64,000 bases of DNA from contig NZ_FWXV01000002.1 of assembly GCF_900176515.1 (NCBI RefSeq), positions 1,054,001-1,118,000 of the forward strand, written 5' to 3'. Made by a program: the position numbers and the translations under genes. The notes beneath the pieces are model-generated. The model saw only the letters and a list, made by a program, of their open reading frames with translations. It was not told where the DNA came from and searched no databases. How positions within the stretch are numbered: the stretch's first letter is position 1; each line of letters opens with the position of its first letter. The DNA is from Kibdelosporangium aridum. GTDB taxonomy: Bacteria; Actinomycetota; Actinomycetes; Mycobacteriales; Pseudonocardiaceae. Shown piece after piece: positions 63,376 to 64,000 of the stretch.

Positions 63376-64000
63376 ACACGGGTACTGGCCACTCGGTGCG
63401 CCAGGCCCACGACCAGCGCGGACAGCACCACGGTCTCGGCCGCGATGAGCACCACCATGCCGGTCGCGCCCGGCGTGTCCTTCGCGTAGAGGTCGATCAG
63501 GGCGTTCACCGGCGGTGCCTGCCGGACGAACAGCTGCGCGAAGCAGATCCCGACACCCACCACCATGGTCCAGCCGAGCTTCGGCATCACCGGGCGGCTG
63601 ATCACCGTGCCGAACGCGACTCCGGCGAGCACGGTCATCCCGAAGTCCATCGCACCCACGCCGACCTGTGCGAACTGCGTGGATGTGACCGTGAGCCAGA
63701 TGAGCGCCGCCAATCCGAGCACGCCCGTGCACACCAGTGCGGCGCTGAGCTTGGCCAGCCAGACCCTGGTGAAGCCGCGGTTGATCGACATCGTGATCGC
63801 CGCCTGCATCGGCTCTTCGTTGTGCATGACCACGACGGTGATCCACATGCCGATCGGCACGAGCGCCGCGGACGCCATCGCGTACGTCGGCAGCACCGGC
63901 CCGGTCGGCGGCCCGATGATCAGGAGGATGGCCAGATACGCCAACATGGGCGCGGCCCAGCGCTGCCCACGCATCACGTCGGCGACCAGGTAACGGACCA
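63372..64000 (-). CDS. ABC-2-type-like membrane protein, 5' end beyond window
   Basis: At least 209 residues are encoded. The frame stays open to the window edge (in-frame codons read VRYLVADVMRGQRW), so the start lies beyond 64000. Five or six membrane helices are seen. The RYLVADVxRxQRW opening, YLAILLIIGPPTGPVLPTYAMAS and the VPIGMWITVVVMHNEEPMQ region resemble permease-like proteins of ABC-2 exporters. No ATPase partner is visible inside the window. Function is unknown. Confidence 0.7.
   Translation of the reverse strand, partial: VRYLVADVMRGQRWAAPMLAYLAILLIIGPPTGPVLPTYAMASAALVPIGMWITVVVMHNEEPMQAAITMSINRGFTRVWLAKLSAALVCTGVLGLAALIWLTVTSTQFAQVGVGAMDFGMTVLAGVAFGTVISRPVMPKLGWTMVVGVGICFAQLFVRQAPPVNALIDLYAKDTPGATGMVVLIAAETVVLSALVVGLAHRVASTRV

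Overview
This 64 kb window is bacterial chromosome, GC-rich and densely coding, and almost certainly comes from a filamentous actinomycete of the Pseudonocardiales (Kibdelosporangium/Amycolatopsis/Lentzea-like). The evidence is the strong G/C third-position bias, many GTG/TTG starts and 4-nt ATGA overlaps, an RsiG-type developmental anti-sigma factor, a DUF3073 protein, a PE/PPE/EspG-like type VII secretion module, and a sterol-carrier-like gene beside purF. The genus is my inference. I saw no rRNA, tRNA, CRISPR array, insertion sequence or prophage.

Layout. 1-5.9 kb: a truncated secreted subtilase, a BKACE enzyme, the c-di-GMP-responsive anti-sigma factor RsiG, a hypothetical gene, DUF3073, and a divergent flavin reductase/MarR pair. 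5.9-18.3 kb: a complete myo-inositol catabolic locus. The minus arm runs iolG-iolE-ABC importer-iolC-aldolase candidate-iolB-iolD, and the plus arm is lacI-iolA, with two perfect palindromic operators between them. Inside the importer operon sits a puzzling 110-codon ORF built on a 15-bp tandem repeat. 18.3-23.2 kb: a MerR/secreted-peptidase pair with duplicated operator boxes, a cluster of small unknown genes divergent from a GntR regulator, and a streptogramin-lyase-like propeller. 23.2-28.6 kb: a TctCBA tricarboxylate transporter facing its CitA/CitB-type two-component system. 28.7-32.6 kb: an FCD regulator with diaminopropionate ammonia-lyase, the ribosome rescue factor ArfB, and a secreted double-domain serine protease.

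32.6-39.5 kb: purM and purF, then a DUF3558-PE-PPE-EspG module and a T7SS-associated protein. 39.5-48.5 kb: a PAS-GGDEF-EAL protein, GH25 lysozyme, a LysR/aldo-keto reductase pair, a pentapeptide-like membrane protein, a GMC oxidoreductase and an epimerase. 48.6-51.8 kb: purS-purQ-purL. 51.8-59.1 kb: a beta-propeller protein, an aldehyde dehydrogenase, an MFS transporter, an ArsR-like regulator, a metallo-beta-lactamase-fold hydrolase, a DUF2334 protein and purC. 59.2-64 kb: a heterodimeric ABC exporter whose two ATP sites appear to be one intact and one dead, a SAM-hydrolase-family protein and a membrane protein cut by the window end.

Main themes: carbon-source acquisition (inositol, tricarboxylates), purine biosynthesis in three groups (purFM, purSQL, purC), secreted hydrolases, and two c-di-GMP-linked proteins, RsiG and the GGDEF-EAL enzyme.
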